DNA of 64,000 bases from Oscarella lobularis (Eukaryota > Porifera > Homoscleromorpha > Homosclerophorida > Oscarellidae). The number at the start of each line of letters is the position of its first letter. The first letter of the stretch is position 1. Shown piece after piece: positions 10,410 to 21,913 of the stretch. The notes under the pieces are model-generated. The model was not told where the DNA came from, searched no databases, and worked only from the letters and a program-made list of their open reading frames with translations. The stretch is taken from contig NC_089187.1 of NCBI RefSeq assembly GCF_947507565.1, positions 1,054,001-1,118,000 on the forward strand. Reading direction: 5' to 3'. Both the position numbers and the translations under genes were made by a program.

Positions 10410-12789
10410 TCAAAATTCTCCAAAACCCATGGCACCGCAGGCGATGCTAGCGTCGCTTGAGAGAACAAAGCTGTTGTAGTCGTTGTGATTCGTTGGAAGA
10501 GAGATGCGGTTGAAGCATGTGGAAGCGCTCAGCATCGTCGACCCTTCGCCTCCGAAATCCACCTCCAATTTCTTCACAGTTAAAGGCAAATGCTTAGCAC
10601 CCGTCCAAAACTGGAGTAGTTGCCCAATTCCAGCCGTGTCACCTTAGATAAAGATATGAATAAGTCAAATAAGTTCGACAATGAATTAGCAATGTGTCAC
10701 TTAAAGCTCGTTTTTCCAACTCGTGCAAATACTTCAGGAAGAACGTTTTAGCACGCTCGCAAACATTCAAACGTGCTGTAGAAACTTCGTCATCCCACTT
10801 AAGCAACGAAATCAAACTTTGAGCCAAAATGCAATTTCCAGCTCTACAGTGTTACTAGTAACATTTTATATTTGTATGTGTTTTAGTAATTACCTCGGAA
10901 AGAATTTTTGAATATCATCAACACATTTTTCGAGGTAAACCAAAAGATTCTTACCATGCTCATCTTTTACATCTGCCATACCAGACCGAATGTCGTCCAA
11001 CTCGGCTTTTCTCTTTAGGACGGTGTCATGAACCATAGCGGCGTGTGTGGCATATGCGCGATTCTGCATTGTTACTTCTAAGTCGTTAAATCCTGAAGAC
11101 GACAGGAGCTGCAACACGCTATCTGGCGTTGCCTGAGAAATCTCCTGTATCGTTTCAGCTTTCATGATCTAAACAGACAAAACATGCATGACATTGACAG
11201 ATTTTTTGTACGCGACTTTACTGTGTTGACAATGAGTCTAAGTTCCGGGTCGCACAGATCCTCGAACACCAGTTGCTCTGTCGCTTTGTCCACGCTGCCA
11301 GTGATTATGTAAACGATTGCTGCTGGCGAGAGACCAGGTAAAGCCGTGCAGCCGTGAACAAGGCCGTGTGCCATAATGCGTCCAAGCGTACGATACACGC
11401 CACAGGACAAAGCTGTTTTGTCGTGAATTGGCCACTTGTTGTTATCTTGGCCTGCGCAAAGCAATGAACAACGATAGCACGTTTTGTCTAAACATTCTAC
11501 ATGATATATGTCTACCTTCTACAAGATGAACACTGTTTTCGTGGCACAGAATGGCGGAATACAATAAGTCGAAAAATTCCCGTGTAGGGCCACCGTAGTC
11601 TTGCCCCTGCTCGTTTCTAAACTTCACGAACAGTTTGCGACGAAGATCAAGGGAGGGATCTTTGTATGCTCCCAAGGCCTGTGTAAGAACGGGTTCTTCT
11701 CTATTGATAAATATGCGCAGGCGTGGCTCGAGAGAGTTCAGACATCTTGCAGCGTAGTTCGTAAAGGCATTTCCACTAGAAGCCCTTGAAGACGATGAAC
11801 TGCTCCCTTCAGCACTGGACGATTGATATGACGTCTTCATCATCACTGTAGGGCGATGACTCCTTTGATGCCAAGGTGCCAATGAAAAGATTGGCGGCGT
11901 CGTTCACGTTGTTGTCGCAGGCTTCCAAAGACCGTCTTGCATGATCCCGGTTTTCGGGCGTGTCACCAAAAATAGAGACTAATCGGTCCACACCAGCCTG
12001 TTTACTGCGCTGAAGAATGGCAAGGCTCAAAGTTAATGCCTACCTCCAGTGGCGATTCATTGAAAATGGGACTGTTTGCCATACCCCGAGGAGATGAATC
12101 AATAGCCTAAACGAAACGTTTTGATGTGCCACCGAACGAAGATAAGCGCGTTTATCACCAATGATGTAGTAGTTTCCCGTCGTGGAGCAGCTTGAGACAT
12201 ACCCTCTCCACTTTCTTGGAGAGAAGAGTGGCGTTGCTCCTAAATATTTTTCAAAGATGATGCTTGTCTGCATAGTAGGTTGTATGAGAAACTGGTCGTA
12301 CCACACTATGAGTTGGCCTTTCATCTGCTGTTGAATCCGCTGCACAAATGAAAATCATGTAAATGTCTTTAACCATTGTAAGCAAAATTTTTGTTTTACG
12401 GGATGGAAAAGCAAGCATAGCTCTGTTGTAGACGCTTCCTTGGCCAGCGTTATGCTTTACAGCTGATCCCGTCCAGGCGTAATCAGTGCCGACCTGGGCC
12501 GCATGAACGCTTCTTCGAACAACATTAACAAATTCAAATCTATACGCATAAGTGACTGTGCTGGTTCAACCTAGCCAAATTAATAAATTCGTGAAGAGGT
12601 GTACCGTGGAGACGGAATTGATCCCAACTGAGGAAATGCTTCCAGCATCACAGAAGCAACTTCCTCCTCACTCATCGCCGTGCTAAATGTGACCCCGTTC
12701 GCAACACGACCGCTTTCGTAAAAGATCGATCGGTTTTGGGGCAACGAACTTTCGCCGTGTTCAACAAGGAAAACGTCACGAATATACAT
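10410..12789 (-). CDS. HECT-type E3 ubiquitin ligase, copy 1
   Basis: Several exons on the minus strand build a HECT ligase. From the N-terminal side: 12789-12580 (a segment like FYESGRVANGVTFSTAMSEE), 12345-12040, 12030-11809 (UBA-like segment and acidic SDDED), and 11882-11442 (N-lobe start, LRRKLFVKFRNEQGQDYGGP). Then 11464-11162 (DNKWPIHDKTALSCGVYRTLG, then LPGLSPAAIVYIITG), 11165-10890, 10827-10639, and a last exon ending at the stop at 10410-10412. The C-lobe reads ASTCFNRISLP with the probable catalytic cysteine codon at 10515-10517, which would accept ubiquitin before transfer to a substrate. The extreme C-terminus after the cysteine is divergent. The upstream region has no known substrate-binding domain. 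A related copy lies on the plus strand at 32534-34829. The exon-by-exon frame looks largely consistent, so this may be functional; exact splice sites were not all resolved. Confidence 0.75.
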
Positions 12790-12810
12790 ATATTGATTAT
12801 TGCTCTATAG

Positions 12811-12927
12811 CCTCTTCTGCGCGATGCCTATGAGAAGAATCCGGACATGACCGAAGCAGAAGCGAGAGAAGTCATGGAAAAGTGCATGCGCGTTCTCTAC
12901 TATCGAGATGCAAGGTCGCTCAATCGC
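12811..12927 (+). pseudogene. PSMB4: Isolated PSMB4 (proteasome beta) exon
   Basis: This 39-codon block is bounded by an acceptor (TGCTCTATAG) and a donor (GTGAGT) and encodes [20 protein letters not shown] followed by [19 protein letters not shown]. That is the conserved [20 protein letters not shown] region of proteasome subunit beta type-4, a structural subunit of the 20S core. No other PSMB4 exon is visible on either side. The exon is intact but isolated, so it is best taken as a captured or duplicated fragment. Confidence 0.8.
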
Positions 12928-12989
12928 GTGAGTAGTAAATAAATAACACGTGTACTGGCTTCTGATTCTAATATTATGCATGATGTACC

Positions 12990-13103
12990 GGTTTTCTTTT
13001 CACTTTGACCCCGACAAAAATCCTTGTAGGCGTCGGTCTGCTGATACTCTTTCAGATCTTTTAGATACTGCTCTCGATCTCTTTGCGCTTCGTCGAGATA
13101 TTT
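12990..13103 (-). pseudogene. Isolated HMG20-like HMG-box exon
   Basis: On the minus strand, after an acceptor (TATATAG), 38 codons read KYLDEAQRDREQYLKDLKEY followed by QQTDAYKDFCRG. This matches the third helix and tail of the HMG box of HMG20A/HMG20B (YLDEA..DKERYM.EL..YQ.TEAYK.F), chromatin proteins of the BRAF-HDAC/CoREST complex. A GTACAT donor-like site ends it. It sits 62 bp from, and in opposite orientation to, the PSMB4 exon, with no neighbouring HMG20 exons. Confidence 0.75.
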
Positions 13104-13181
13104 CTATATAATAATTGGTATTTCAACTATCTATGTACGGTGGGAGGGTCCACGTGGTTAATCGAATTAATTAATTACAAA

Positions 13182-13331
13182 TAAAAAATTATGACGTCAC
13201 ACTATGGTATGCACTCGCGTAAGATAAGCGGTGGGATGCTCTGCATGATGGCAACACGGTGAACACCGGGCCATCATTCTCTAGTTAACCGTACGAGAGT
13301 GCATACCATAGTGTGACGTCATAATTTTTTA
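13182..13331. mobile_element. TA-flanked MITE with perfect 35-bp TIRs
   Basis: Arms 13182-13216 and 13297-13331 are exact reverse complements (taaaaaattatgacgtcaca onward) around an 80-bp interior. The outermost TA on each side can be the target duplication, as in Tc1/mariner-type MITEs. Each arm contains a TGACGTCA palindrome, the same motif as in the array at 6931-7142. Confidence 0.8.
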
Positions 13332-13806
13332 TGTTGTCACATTCACGTGGTCCTTACAGCCGTTAGCTACTACAGCTCACTCCTACGTACATACTGTAAA
13401 TACTTGCATGATTGCAATGTTTTCCTAATTAGGCGCTTTTCTGACGTAGTGTATTTGATAATGTGCTCTGTATTCTGTATTTGAGGGGGACCTATGCATG
13501 TGTACGGGTCATATTTCCTGTTACCCGTACACGCGTACATACCCACGCACATACGGCATGAGTGGATACTTTTGATTGTGACGTCAGAGCGTGACAATCA
13601 AAACTGTCGTTTCGGTTTCTCAGGGCATTTATAACACGGAAAATAGCACAGATCAATTGGAAATAAGGGTTTCTAAGCATTTTTTCCGTTTATGAAAGAA
13701 AAAACGCTTTATTCGCGTCGTAAATCGCCTTTTTTGGGGCACCGTTTTGAGTCCTTTGTCGCGCATGCGCTGTACGAAAAAACGGGCTTTTAAGTTACGT
13801 CACAAT
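13332..13806. other. No gene seen
   Basis: Only short ORFs. A second TGACGTCA lies near 13579, in a context different from the MITE. Confidence 0.45.
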
Positions 13807-13846
13807 ACAGACATACATACATACATACAGACAGACAGACAGACAC
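13807..13846. repeat. ACAT/ACAG microsatellite
   Basis: Four to five acatac-type units are followed by acag units. Simple tetranucleotide repeat. Confidence 0.85.
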
Positions 13847-14459
13847 TTCCGGCCCTAAGATCACGTTTGAGAGAGCCTCCCTCCGCCGTTATACGGGCTC
13901 CACCCGTACAACTCTGGTGGTCGGCTCCATTACGAATAATGAAAGCTTTATTTTACCTGTTTTTCATCCTGTTTCAAGTTTGCCCATTCGCCTTTCGATC
14001 ACATATCGAAGCGTTTTCTCGTTCGCTCCTTTGAATTTTCGACGTCTCGTCGTCGCCTCTTTCGGTCCGATGTCGCGCATCAGGCGCGGCCAACGCGAAA
14101 CGACGTATTCGGCCGCTTTCTTGCCCGCTTCCATTGCGAGCTTGAATTCGTCGGCCTGCTTGCGCGATCGCGGTGCTAAGGGATCGCTTCGCGACAGGCC
14201 CAGATGCATGCGATGCTCCGTGGGGCCGACGGTCGACCCTCAGCGCGTTGAGCACCGGCGAAGGGGCCTCACCGTCGTTTCTCAAATCGGTAATGTTACT
14301 GACCATTCAAGGCCATTCGGCGAGAAAATAAAAGAGCCATTCTTACTTTAGCGCACTCTAGACGTCGCGACGAATGCGTGTGGACAGGAAAACTTCATCT
14401 TTCCTCTTTCTGAGTATTGCAGTCCAATCTACTTTATTTACTTTACTTTCTCACTTTAG
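13847..14459. other. Unassigned; charged minus-strand ORF
   Basis: Minus-strand 14209-13964 encodes a basic, helical-looking stretch (KQADEFKLAMEAGKKAAEYV), and an overlapping plus-strand ORF is also open. Neither matches a family I can name. Composition alone hints that the minus frame may once have been coding. Confidence 0.3.
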
Positions 14460-16284
14460 CGGTCCTAGTCAAGACATCCATGGCATCTATGATTGCCGAG
14501 CTCAATGCGAAAATACCCAGCTACATTCGCTGCATCAAGCCGAACGAGAAAAAGCGACCGAACCAGTTTGACGCTAAACTGGTTCTCAATCAAGGTAGGA
14601 GGAGTGCGAAGGATCGTCGAAATGACATTAGCAGCGTTTGCCGTCAGTTCGGTACCTCGGTCTCGTCGAGAACGTTCGTGTTCGCAGAGCGAGTTTCTGC
14701 TATCGCGTGCCGCAGGATAAATTTCTCGAACGGTATAGGGGAAGTGAGAGTTGTACCTTGTTTGACGATTTCTCTCTTTTTTTGCAGATTTAAGCTTATC
14801 TGTCCTCACACGTACCCGGTGTGGTCTGGCACCGTCAAAGAAGGCGTCAGCAAAATTCTTCTGTACATCGGCATTCTCGCTGATGAATATCAGTTTGGAC
14901 GCACGAAGGTTTTCATAAAGAATCCACAGACGGTAAATTAGGAAATAGTATCTATTCCCCCAAGAGAGCCTATTTGCTCCTTTGTAGGTTTTTAGACTGG
15001 AAAGCGCTCGGGACGACAAAATCGCATCAGTTGTTACGAAGTTGCAGCGAGCTTGGCGAGCCTTTGTCATACGAAGTCAGGTGAAGATACCTATCATAGA
15101 GGAGCCCGAGCTATAGTAGGCGTATTAGTCGATTCTATACAGAATCCGTTTTTGTGCTCATTTGAAAACTGTACACTGCATTTAGCGTGGCTCGTACGTG
15201 GAAGAAATACTACAGGTCTTCTCCAAAGTCAAAGATGATCCCCACTTCGGACGGTGCAGAGGAATTCGTTTGGACAAAACCTTCTGACGTCACGTTTTTC
15301 CCAGGAAGTTCAAGTGGCCTCGCGATGTGCCGCGTCAGCTGCTTGGAGCAGACAAAAAATTCACGCCAATTCGTGGGCTGATAAAAAGGTAAACTTCGTA
15401 TGTATGCCGGGGGAACGGGCTTCATAATCTTCGTCTTAGCTGTCGCCCCTTTCCGCTGATCAGCGCGACGCCCTTTGAGTCAAAGTCTACGCTTGGCGAT
15501 GCTATTGCAGCGAATTTCGAGAGAGAGACGTGCAGGCCGATGTCTTACAGAAGCCTCTCGATCTCGCATAGGCGTATCGAGCCATCTACGCGACTCATAT
15601 TTCGGGATACGAGCAGAAGAGTCGAGCGCTGTGCGCTCAATATCACGACAGAAAAATTCGCTTTGCCAGTGAAGTACGAAAGGTGAACAGATCCGGAAAA
15701 TTGGACAAGCAATAAACCCAATATCGATTTTCGGTTTGAAAATTGAATGTCTATTTCTTCTAGACGAGTTTTGCTTCTGGCTGATAAACATCTCTTCAAG
15801 CTCGACACGAAATTCAAAGTGACAGCGAAACGAATTATTGCACACTTCATTCAATCAGCGCGATACATTTGAACAAAGCCCCAGATACGTTCGTCGTTTT
15901 AAAGCTGGATGAGGTAAGACACTGAAGACTTTTTATTAAAGTTTCAATAGGACTTTCTTTTAGCCGGGCAAAGATGTAGTTCTTGATCTCGGCGCTTCGG
16001 CGGAGAATCGGCTGGGCGAATTCGTGTCCCATTTGTTTCTAGCCTGTCGACACAGTGGGAATAATCGCGTCAAGGTAAATGTTTTCGACGGGGCTGTTGA
16101 GTATAATAACAGCCAGAAGGCCGCTGGCGCTCGTCCGAAAGTCCTCACCTTTCGCGGAGAGACAGAAGCGCGAAAGAGTGGGGAAGAGGTTTGTCGATTT
16201 CAACGGCAAACCGTTTTTTTATCCGTCAGGAGGAAACTAAACCCTGATCTTTGCACTTTCGATAGATTGTTTTTTGTTAGCTAG
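14460..16284 (+). pseudogene. Class I myosin, 3' half, decayed
   Basis: After an acceptor at 14459 comes the end of a myosin motor. Blocks in order are IPSYIRCIKPNEKKRPNQFD (14506-14570), a frame-changed [15 protein letters not shown] region (about 14647-14695), [20 protein letters not shown] to FGRTKVFIKNPQT (14788-14933), an IQ-like segment KLQRAWRAFVIRSQ (about 15038-15079), a neck-tail junction (15187-15390), and a TH1 tail. The tail includes SEVRKVNRSGK (about 15663-15695), RVLLLADKHLFKLD (15763-15804), PDTFVVLKLDE (15881-15913) and GKDVVLDLGASAENRLGEFV. Class I myosins are membrane-binding actin motors, and the TH1 tail binds lipid. The P-loop half of the motor is absent. At least one in-frame TGA (near 15476) and frame changes near 15250 suggest a decayed duplicate. 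Confidence 0.8.
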
Positions 16285-16755
16285 TTATCTATATACTTAT
16301 ACACCTCGCCGCGCGGCCTAGATCTACTGCCACCACACGGGTCCTTTAGAACAGAACGAATTCTTTGATTTATTGAGGAGGGCGGGCAAGTTACTACTCC
16401 GTTGCCTGGTGCGACTCCAATGAAGGCTGGAGGCTGGATCAGCTGTAATTTCGGAAATTGAAGACGAAGCAGAAGGCTGTCTGGTTAGTACTACTATCTA
16501 CAGCGTCGTTCCAAGTTCTAGGCGCCCTTTTAGATACTTTTAGACTATTCCCGCTCCTCCGTTACGGTAACTTACCCAGTTTAGATTATTTGAGAGCGGA
16601 AACGCGGATACACTGTCGTATCCGAGTGTAGCGCACGTTTCGCTTGCCCGTTATAGAACCGACGTAGCGCCTTGATTTTTCTGACCAAGCGGACTGCCGT
16701 AACTGCGTATGCGTTCGCTTTTCGCGTCCAAAGAGTGACCGAATATCTTTAGAAT
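16285..16755. other. No gene seen
   Basis: Sequence between the myosin tail and the spectrin-repeat region; no recognisable coding or repeat structure. Confidence 0.45.
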
Positions 16756-19020
16756 AGCGTTTTGAACAAGAATCAGCTCATGCAGGAAGTGTCTAAGCTC
16801 AAGTGCTGGCTTCAGACCATGGAAAAATGGCTTCTGATGCAGCAGAGCGTGAGACAGGAGCGTCTCGCCGCCGGCGATCAACAGGCGCATCCGAAGAGTT
16901 GGAAAAAATGCGGGACGCGATTGGACGAGCTCGAAATGCGTCGATTCAGCATCGAATCGGTTTTGAAGACTGCGCATGCGTTGGCGGACAGTTGCCTGGG
17001 CGACATAGACGATGACGTCTCGTGCTTGTACAGGAGGCCGATTATTTGAGCAAATTTTGCGACACGACGTGCAGAAGCGATGCGAAGAACATCAGAGCGT
17101 TCTTCACGCTGCTGTGACGCAACAATCCGGGCAAGAGAAGGTGAAAAAATCAATGGGATTATTGATATTGATTTTCAAATATGTGTTTTTCGAAGGGAGT
17201 TGTGGCTGTTGGTCTCTCATCGAAAAAGTCGAAGAATCGGACGTCGCGCGACTCAAGTCTCAAATCGAAGCGTATTCGGTAAAGCGCGTAGAACCATTCG
17301 CTTCTTTTCTACGCGAAATTTCGCAAAGGCTATCGCGGAGGAAGTGGAAATGAAGCGATCCAAGTATAAGGCGTTGCATGAGAGCTGCGACGATTTTTTG
17401 AGCCGCTCTGCGGAGCCTGTGAGTCTGGCGAGAGACGTGGCGACGTTGAAGCGAAAGCGGCCAATCAAAGGCAAGTAATAAATAGATCCGTTTGCGTCAA
17501 TCAAACGTCAATCTGTCGATCTGTCAGTGTCAATTAGAGCGTCAATCAATATTAATTATATTTCTCTTATTTCCTCTAGGTTCGCATGAAGGAGTCTCAA
17601 TTGCAAATGACCCTGATGAAATTGACAAGCAGCGCGGCGGCGAGTTCGTCGCAGAACGCCTTCGCTCACGCGTGTCTCGTCGTTTTCTCGTGGCTCGGTC
17701 CCAGGAGGAGCAGCTACGAAAGCCGGTGGATATAAACGCCGACGTGGACGTTCTACACGAGCAGTGCGAAAAATGGAACGTAAAGAACGCCAAGGGGTAA
17801 CAGTATACTCATTTCTCGTCTAGGCGATTCAAAAGGGCGTCGCGTCTCGCCATCCCGATATGGATCACCTGAACGACTTAGGAGAGCAAGCGATTAAAGA
17901 ATTGTCGGGAAGTGGCGGCGAAAATTTAGCCTCAATCGAACGAGACGTCGAACAAGTGAAAAAATCAATTCAAAAATCAACAATTCATCAATATACTGTT
18001 CTCAGATTGACGATCGATGGGAAGCGGCGTGCGGCTTGGCCTCAAAACGCGTCAAATTTCAGACGGAATTGGACGCGTGCTGTCGCGAATTGCGTTCATG
18101 ATCAGGTGAATCGTTTGGCCGACGAGCTGATCGAAACGTCGGGAAATGCGCCGTCTTCGGCGACGTTGCGCGTCAAAATGTTGCGATTGAATAACAGCTG
18201 GTCGGCGGCCGAAGAAAAAGTTCGCGAACTTGAGAACAAAATGACGGAAAAATCGGTAATAGGGACGACAACGATCCGCCAATGGATGATCGCGTTCTCG
18301 TCGAAGAAACTCTCACCGTTCTCCGAGTAACCAAGCCAACGTAAACGTAGAAATTCAAACGATTCGGTGTCTTTAAGGCTCTGCAAGACGACTTGGCTAT
18401 ACACGACGAAGAGCTGCGTAATCTGAACGATACGTCGACGTTTTTGTCGGCGGAGTGGCTGGATTTTCGTCGATCGAGCGCCCATTCGACGTTGGAATCG
18501 CTGAACGAGTCGTATAACGCGCTAAAGGAGGAGGTAGAGGGTAAGCAGCGTCGCTTGAAAGGACACCAGGAACGCGGATAGGCGTGGAGAGCGCCAATGA
18601 GCGGCGTGCTCGTCTTGCTCGCCAATGCGGAGAAGCTGGACGAAGCGTCGGTTCACGAGGGTTGCGAAATGGTCGCGTTGCAGATACAGATGGCGAATTT
18701 GATGGTGATAGGGATAGGAATCCCTTGCCACGTTGTGTTGCACGACTTTTTTTATTTCTGTAGAATTTTGCAGCGGCAAGTTTCGGCGCGCGAAAGCGAT
18801 CTGGCCGAGGTAAATCGTACGGCGAACGAGTATCAGAGACCCCCCAGTTGGAGGGAGTCAATAATCGATGGGAATCGATGAAACGCGTCATAGCAACGCG
18901 AGAGGAGAACGTCTAGAAGGCGATAGCGGTGCAATTCGCGCGTAGAGTGAACGACAGGTGCGCGGAAATCTTTTTCTAGGATCTAGAAGACTTGCACACT
19001 GAACTAAAGAGTTTACAGTT
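16756..19020 (+). pseudogene. Spectrin-repeat protein fragment
   Basis: Several exon-like blocks encode long amphipathic helices with the tryptophan spacing of spectrin repeats. Examples are VSKLKCWLQTMEKWL (about 16789-16833), EKVEESDVARLKSQIEAYS, VEMKRSKYKALHESCDDFL (about 17346-17400), DELIETSGNAPSSATLRVKM followed by LRLNNSWSAAEEKVRELENK (18121-18240), DDLAIHDEELRNLNDTSTFL (18388-18447) and a final DLEDLHTELKSLQ (18980-19018). Spectrin-repeat proteins cross-link actin or join it to nuclear or junctional complexes. No actin-binding, SH3 or KASH end is present, so spectrin, spectraplakin or nesprin cannot be told apart. Frame changes within repeats, and the young gypsy element inserted just downstream, suggest this copy no longer works. 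Confidence 0.62.
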
Positions 19021-19104
19021 AATTAATTGACCTCTACCTTTAGGTGGACTCTATTTGGAAAAGAGAGCGGCGAATCCTTTGGCTGTGCTGAAGGAGGGCG
19101 GCCC

Positions 19105-19269
19105 TGTGGAGTTGGACTATAGTAGTAAGGTCCCTACTGTAGTTAGGTAATGCATAGATGTTACGTCACGCGATAGTACTTAAGGAGAGGGACTTTCCTT
19201 TGAGAGGACTTCCACCTGTAGACCAATAAAGAGGGTACACCCCCAACGGCTACGGAGCGGGACATCACA
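19105..19269 (+). repeat. 5' LTR of element 2
   Basis: Starts TG, ends CA, 165 bp. Contains an AATAAA at 19225-19230 shortly before its end and an acttaaggagag run that could be the TATA equivalent. Confidence 0.93.
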
Positions 19270-19286
19270 TGATGTCAGGAGTACGA
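19270..19286 (+). promoter_or_regulatory. Primer-binding site, tRNA-Leu type
   Basis: tgatgtcaggagtacga directly abuts the 5' LTR. It matches TGGTGTCAGGAGTGGGA, the complement of the 3' end of animal tRNA-Leu(CAG), at 15 of 17 positions as recalled. It overlaps the A of the gag ATG at 19286. Confidence 0.65.
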
Positions 19287-21913
19287 TGGCGGAATTCCAT
19301 CTAAAGACCCCGAACGAATTCGACTTCAAACGTACGGCATCGTGGCCGGACTGGATCGAGCGGTTTGATCGCTACCGGGAGGCGTCCGGTCTCAGCGCAA
19401 AAGGCGGTCTCCAACAAGTCGCAACGCTCGTCTACACAATGGGAAGCGACGCGGAAAAGATCCTGAAGTCGTTCTCACTCACGGCAGACGAAAAGAAGGA
19501 TTACGACACCGTGAGAGAAAAATTCGACGGACACTTCGTCCAACGAAGGAACGTCATCTACGAAACCTGCGTCTTTCGCATGCGACAGCAGCGCGCGGAC
19601 GAGCCAGCGGAAGAATTTATCACGGCGCTTTACTCTCTATCGGAGTACTGCGGTTTTGGTGATCGGCGGGAAAAAGAGATCATGTATCAACTAATTATCG
19701 GTACGCGCCACGCCCGTCTATTGAAGAAAATGCAGCTCGAGGACGGCATAACGCTGGAAAAAGCGATCCGCTACCTTCGTCAAGAGGAGCTCGTATCCAG
19801 CCAACAAACCGTCGTGCGTAACCAATCCCAGACGTCGCAACCGCCACCCCCTACGGCGAGCCTCGAGCAGGTGGGAACTCCCACCACTCGGCGGCAGACA
19901 CACAAAGGGCAACAAGCTCAACACACGCCGCAGCGAGGGTCAGCGAAACCGCCCACGGGGAAATGCATGCGATGCGGAGACTCCCCTGGTCATCCGCGAG
20001 CAAAATGTCGCTCGTCTGATGCGAAATGCGCCAACTGTGGGAAAATAGGCCACTACGCGAGAGTGTGTCTCACCAAAACGGTCCGCGATCTCAACGCAGT
20101 AACCCCGACGGAGGCGCAAGCAACCGCTTTCCTCGGCGAGTTGGGAGACGACGACGACCAACCGTGGGAAGTCACGCTCGACGTCCAGCGAACGCCAATT
20201 ACCTTCAAATTAGACTCGGGCGCTGACGTCACGGCGATCCCCGAGCTACTATACCAGACGTCGCTGTCAATACCACTGGAATCGACGCCGCTGCATGTCG
20301 AAACGGCCGCAGGAACGAGAATGCGTGTCATCGGAAAATTCGAGACGACCCTGCGCAAGAACGACGCAGAGATACGTCAGCCGATATACGTCATACGCGG
20401 ATTGAAACGCCCCCTTCTCGGACGTCATGCACTCCGCGCGCTCCACCTTCTAAAGCAAATGGCGGAAGCGGAATCAAGCAAAGCTATCGATATTCAAAAA
20501 GAATTCCCAAATCTCTTCACTGGACTAGGAACATTCCCAGGAGAATATACCATCCGGTTGAAGAAAGATGCTACACCTTTCGCGCTTTCAACGCCGCGCC
20601 GCGTAGCAGTGCCGCTGATGGATGCTGTTCGCGCGGAGCTGGATAGTATGGAGGCGGCCGGTGTGATTTTTCGCGTGGATGAACCCACGGACTGGTGCTC
20701 TGGCATGGTGCTAGTGCCCAAATCGGCCGATCGCGTAAGAATTTGCGTAGATCTCGGCAAGCTCAACGAATCCGTCCTACGTGAGAGAGTGATGTTGCCA
20801 TCAGTGGAACACACCCTAGCCCAGTTGACAGGAGCCAAATATTTCTCCACACTGGATGCCAATAGTGGTTTTTGGCAAGTCATTCTTGCAAAAGCCTCAC
20901 GCAAGTTGACTACCTTTATCACGCCTTATGGCCGGTATGCGTACAACCGGTTGCCCTTCGGCATAACATCTGCGCCGGAATACTTTCAGAAGCAAATGAG
21001 CCAAATGCTTGCAGGCCTGCCAGGCGTCGTCTGTATGATGGACGATATACTCATTCACGGCGCAAATAAGGCAGAGCACGATGAAAGGCTGCGAAATGTC
21101 TGCAGTCGTCTGTAGAAAAACGGAGCAACTCTCAATCCGACCAAATGCGTCATCTACGCTACTTCAGTGAAATACCTGGGTCAGATCATCGACTCGGAGG
21201 GAATCCGCAGTGATCCGGACAAAGTTCGAGCAATCACGGACATGCCGACGCCGTTAACGGTCCCTGACGTGCGACGCTTTCTCGGCATGGTCAACCACGT
21301 CGGGAAATTTATTCCTCATCTTTCGTCGCTGACCGAGCCTCTTCGCAGTCTTCTATCGAAGAAAAACGCGTGGCGATGGGACGCGCCACAGCAAACGGCT
21401 TTTCAAAAGATCAAGGATGCCTTGAGTTCGCCGCCGTGTCTGGCTCATTACTCGCCCAACGCCGAGTTGATAGTGTCTGCGGACGCATCATCCGTCGGTC
21501 TTGGAGCTGTCCTCCTGCAGCGAGGAGAAGACGGAAGTTTACGTGCAGTCGCATATGCGTCGTATTCACTGAAGCCAGCCGAACAGCGCTACGCGCAGAT
21601 CGAAAAAGAAGCTTTTGCCACCGCATGGGCTTGTGAGAAGTTCCACGATTACCTTTTCGGACTGCCGCAATTTCACGTCTATACCGACCATAAACCGTTG
21701 GTACCCCTCCTCAGCGTGGAGAAGCGTCTGGATGAGCTTCCTCCACGGGTTCAGCGTTTTCGACTCCGTTTGACCAGATATCGATTCTCTATCTCCCATG
21801 TTCCCGGTCCCCAGATGTTCACGCCGGATACCCTATCACGCGCGCCGTTGCCGAACACCGATCCGGCGGCCGACGAGCTCACGGAAGCCGCCGCAGCATA
21901 CGCCTTAGGGTAA
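19286..21913 (+). CDS. Element 2 gag-protease-RT-RNase H
   Basis: The frame starts with ATG at 19286. Gag is followed by two zinc knuckles, CMRCGDSPGHPRAKC (about 19966-20010) and CANCGKIGHYARVC (about 20029-20070), then the protease site KLDSGADVTAIP near 20210. Reverse transcriptase follows, with LDANSGFWQV (near 20850) and the catalytic box VCMMDDILIHG (near 21030), where C replaces the usual tyrosine of YMDD. A TAG at 21113-21115 interrupts the RT connection region. The same frame then continues through KYLGQIIDS and an RNase H region (VSADASSVGLGAVLL, YTDHKPLVPLL) to a TAA at 21911-21913. The single TAG in an otherwise clean frame could be a recent mutation or a sequencing error. Gag and pol share one frame with no slip between them. 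Confidence 0.9.

Noticed and set aside
21113-21115. Programmed stop-codon readthrough in gypsy element 2
   Set aside because: The TAG lies within the RT connection region rather than at the gag-pol border where readthrough would be useful; mutation is likelier.
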